A stretch of 64,000 nucleotides of DNA from Odiellus spinosus (taxonomy: Eukaryota; Arthropoda; Arachnida; Opiliones; Phalangiidae): contig OY987226.1 in the NCBI GenBank assembly GCA_963920705.1, positions 16,804,501 to 16,868,500 of the forward strand. Direction: 5' to 3'. The translations under genes and the position numbers were made by a program. This document shows, in pieces, positions 61,201 to 64,000 of this stretch. The notes beneath the pieces were generated by a model. That model worked only from the letters and a program-made list of their open reading frames with translations, was not told the origin of the DNA and did not search any database. Each line of letters starts with the position of its first letter. Positions within the stretch are counted from its first letter, which is position 1.

Positions 61201-63798
61201 CTTAAAAAATAATAAACAAAAAGATATTTCATATTCTGATTGGCTCATTTGGTTCTGACGAGCAAGAAAGGTACCGCCCATTGCCTACATTGTAAAAGAA
61301 AGTCTAAATTATTCATGTTAGCTTAAATAAATACATATGATATTGAATGCCTAGAATATTTTTTTAACTATCGACCACAAAGAATATAAGGAAGGATCGC
61401 TTGTCTAGATTGAAAATACTTTTCCTTATTTATCTTGAAGGGTTAACCACTTCCGTCAGGGGGGCTACCTGCGGGGGGTTACCTGCTCCCGGGCGCTAGC
61501 CAAATGGGGGTGCCCAAGAAATCTGGTGATACCCAAATCCGAGCAATTATTTTACTAAAATTTGGAAAAACTTGACGTTAGTTATTGAATTTGAAATGAT
61601 TTCTGGGCGCGAAGCTATTGAGGGGAGGGCGTGATGTATTAAAGTCTTTATCTCAAGCGAAAGCGTGATGAATGTTGGACTTTCAAATTAGGGGCCCGTA
61701 TATTTTTTGCCCCCGGGCGCCAAATCTCTTAATCCGGCCCTGACTTCCGTACACTACAGTCTTTAATAACGCTAAATTCGTACTGATATATGTAATATTT
61801 TTAACATTACATTCAAAGCTACAGGCTTGTATACCGATTACGTGGAGAGATTTCCGTCCTCGGTTTATCTAGCGTTGAATAAAATATTAAATAGTACCGC
61901 ATGTGAACAAGACTTCAAAAAACAGAGAAACGGGCGGTGAACCGTGAAGAATTACGGAATCGATTGTCATTTTTTCACGCGCCCTACACGGAAATGTCAA
62001 TGATAAATATTCAATGGCAAGGTCGTGACAATTTTCAAATATTAACGTTTCATTTCTGGATTCAGACTAGTTTGAATAACAATGAAAATAAACTTTGCCA
62101 TACCATCTCGGAAATTGCTTATTTCCTATAATATTTAATTTATCTGATCGTAAAAAACCAGTTCGCACGCGATATGGAATTCCAGTTACAGTTTATGTCG
62201 TGATTCGTAAATAAAGGGTTAAGTTTAAGTAGAGAGGGGGAGGAGATTCTATCAATTTGCTTAAAGGCTACCAATGACCTCTATTTCGTATGCCACTTAG
62301 TGTCAGGTAATAAGGGAACACACTACGAAATATTTTGACTCCTCAAGAGTCATTGACTTGAATTTTTAGAAGCATAAAAAGATTGAAACGTATTGAGTTT
62401 GTTTGGATCACGAAAATAGCCTAACTCTGTTTAACTGTATTTATATTTTTAAGCCGGTTTGAAATGGAGCTTCGGTTCAACTCCGCTTCAAACTTATCTT
62501 GCAATTTAACTACAATCGTTTAGTAGAGCTAAGCTACGAATCTTTTGTTTGTACATCAATTGTATAATCTTATTTCGTGTTCTCAGCTTAATTACGAATG
62601 TGAGAGCAAAATTGTAGTATCTCTTAGTTTAGAAAGCAAGATAGTTACTAAACATTAAATCTTAAATAAATCAAGATTTCTGTTTTGTAAATAAAATAAG
62701 TCTCTAATCGTTAATATTTTGTAGCATTATTCACCTTGCCAAAATGATCTTTAAACGCTTCTAAAGGCTAAATACAAGTACTAAGAACCTTAAAGGATGA
62801 CAATATAAGAAAAAAAAAGTTTGAGCAAGAAGAAATATGCACAAATATTTACACTTTTAGGATATTTAAAAACATTTTTTACACTTAAAACCAAAATATT
62901 GCAAATCAAAAGCAATTGGAACTTTTAAGATACGACTATTTCAAGTCGCACCACCGTATGGCGCGCGCAAAATCAGCATTAAAACAATGAAATGTGGAAT
63001 CGGGAATGGAAATCTTTCTAGAATGGTTAGACCCCGGGAAATTCACGTGCTTTGCGCAATAGATAGCTAGCTACACTTCCGTGGATCTAAAAATGACGTG
63101 ATGATTAAGCCACTTCCCTTTTCTAAAAAATTCAAATATTCAGGGTGTTGTGAAAATGGTGGTAGGACCGAGCTACAGTGGGTTCTATGCGAGGGGGCAG
63201 ACAATTGCGAACTCAGGTATACAAAATTTTTGAACTCTTAGCACTATCAAAGCTGAACTCAAGAGTTCAGAAGAGTTCCATTCACTGTCAAAGCTGAACT
63301 CAGGTGTACAGCGAATTAAAGAGTGTCGGACCCCTCTGTTATATGGGTCATTTAAAGACGAAATTGTTCCATGACGTTTACGACAAAACATCATAGAACA
63401 TGTTCGTCTTAAAATGACCCATAGAACCCACTGTAGCTCGGTCCTACCACCATTTTCGAAACATCCTGTATTTCGAAAAAGAAAACCAGTCTAAACGTGA
63501 ATACTAATACTCTTTGGGAGGAAACTGTTGAATATTTTTTTATTTATTCTATATAATACTTTTCGCGAATTACTCGAACCTTTGACACATATTTTGTATC
63601 TGTGTTATAATTACTATCATTTCAGATAATGACCCTACAAAAGGTCGTGGTTGAACTTGAGTGCCAAAATTCCAATTACGGTTCTTCTTTGATCGCTCAA
63701 GACAGGCGACAAAGTAACAGCGTAAAAAATCTTTTACTCAAAGGACAAATGATGTTTATTCCCGAATGGAACGCCATCGCTTATCTTTGCGTCCCCTT
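55275..63798 (+). CDS. Gyc-89Db: Atypical soluble guanylate cyclase (89D type), 5' part: H-NOX and start of HNOBA; continues past window
   Basis: Exons: 55275-55678, 55996-56180, 60539-60753, 63626-63798 (GT donor at 63799); about 325 aa in phase, with the last codon split. MYGMLLESVQHYVR starts the heme-binding H-NOX domain. The proximal ligand is His105 (GIDNLHHQIRFSYPKM) and the heme-propionate motif Y-x-S-x-R is Y134-S136-R138, both where the family has them. Exons 3 and 4 begin the HNOBA domain (FFRLFPFGLAFDRHLELL; NLLLKGQM), before the coiled coil and cyclase domain, which must lie to the right. The enzyme makes cGMP from GTP in the cytosol. 89D-type subunits pair with Gyc-88E-type partners and respond to oxygen more than NO; that is family knowledge. 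The protein start resembles 89Da/89Db more than 88E or beta-1, but 89Da and 89Db cannot be separated here. Introns of 4.4 and 2.9 kb carry MITE-like elements. Confidence 0.88.
57179..57330. repeat. Dispersed repeat with GAACTCAGGTGTACA motif (guanylate cyclase intron 2)
   Basis: Shares GAACTCAGGTGTACAAAATT, TCAAAGCTGAACTC and ACAGCGAATTCAAGAGTGTC with 63209-63334. The internal GAACTC/GAGTTC pairs make it partly palindromic. Confidence 0.7.
57622..57801. mobile_element. 180-bp TIR element (MITE-like)
   Basis: The ends AATTAAAAGGAGAATCTCCG (then ACTAATCAAAAG) and CTTTTGATTAGTCGGAG (then GTCCTCCTTTTAATT) are reverse complements over about 33 bp with few mismatches. TTAA next to AAGGAGAATC resembles the ends of the TTAA family elsewhere in the window. 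Non-coding. Confidence 0.7.
57802..60538. other. Intron 2 of the guanylate cyclase gene, remainder
   Basis: No exon-like sequence was found. It holds a small repeat at 58430-58495 (TGATTGGCTACTGTGATATA, with an inverted AGCCAATCA) and a C run at 60068-60081. Short minus-strand frames at 58862-59092 and 59178-59411 lack domains. Confidence 0.5.
61457..61742. mobile_element. hAT-type non-autonomous element with exact 8-bp target duplication
   Basis: It starts CAGGGGGG and ends CCGGCCCTG, with CCCGGGCGC-type inverted segments near both ends. It is flanked by identical ACTTCCGT at 61449-61456 and 61743-61750. An 8-bp duplication with CAGGG termini is characteristic of hAT elements. Length 286 bp, non-coding, inside the guanylate cyclase intron. 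Confidence 0.8.
63141..63468. mobile_element. Foldback element with about 48-bp inverted ends
   Basis: The left arm runs CAGGGTGTTGTGAAAATGG, TGGTAGGACCGAGCTACAG, TGGGTTCTAT. The right arm ATAGAACCCACTGTAGCTCG, GTCCTACCACCATTTTCG, AAACATCCTG is its near-perfect inverse. A second inner pair (GGGTCATTTAAAGACGAA and TTCGTCTTAAAATGACCC) extends the fold. The centre carries the GAACTCAGG repeat shared with 57179-57330. Confidence 0.8.
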
Positions 63799-64000
63799 GT
63801 AAATTTACAACTTCAAAGCCTTGTTCAGACGATACCACTTTTTAAATTTAACAGTCGTTCAGACAATTGTTGTATATCGTGAATAAAAGTTGAACTAGTT
63901 AACACAAAAAATGTAGGATAGGATAAAAAGTGATCAAGGGATCAAGAATCAAAATTTTCTATCCTCTGAATAAGGCTTCAGAAAATATTTTATTACCCAC

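Overview
This is an AT-rich eukaryotic nuclear window, almost certainly from an insect and not a drosophilid-like compact genome. It has many small exons with GT-AG introns, a Stumps/Dof gene (an arthropod FGF-receptor adaptor), an atypical 89D-type soluble guanylate cyclase, a short TTAGG-type stretch (the common arthropod telomere motif), and abundant minisatellites and MITE-like inverted-repeat elements. I cannot name the species or order from the sequence alone.

Layout. Positions 1-3094 hold a 22-bp satellite that runs off the left edge. Positions 3100-14690 are gene-free; they carry a degenerate tRNA-like element, a TIR element with a nested GC-rich insertion (9459-10440) and a perfect 125-copy 21-bp array (11093-13717). 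Positions 14694-19221 (+) are stumps: 11 exons, 936 aa, with TIR-like, DBB and ankyrin regions. Convergent to it, 20300-33608 (-) is SNAPC4: 14 exons, 992 aa, a Myb-repeat protein. Five of its introns carry unrelated tandem arrays, one of about 6 kb. Positions 36393-45053 (-) are RASEF: 19 coding exons, 791 aa, with EF-hands, a coiled coil and a Rab GTPase. Positions 45060-55270 are a 10-kb intergenic stretch with several inverted-repeat elements. From 55275 (+) to the right edge is the 5' half of a Gyc-89D-type guanylate cyclase (H-NOX plus part of HNOBA); its cyclase domain lies outside the window.

The four genes are functionally unrelated: FGF signalling, snRNA-gene transcription, Rab trafficking, and gas-sensing cGMP signalling. 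All exon chains were rebuilt by eye from splice signals, phase and family resemblance. In all three complete genes the coding length sums to a multiple of three. The most unusual content is the tandem and mobile DNA: a 1,760-bp higher-order duplication in the first satellite, a mutation-free 125-mer array, a 21-to-20-bp unit switch inside the giant SNAPC4 intron, and a nested GC-rich insertion with a 15-bp target duplication and an empty site in a paralogous element. I saw no convincing new gene system.
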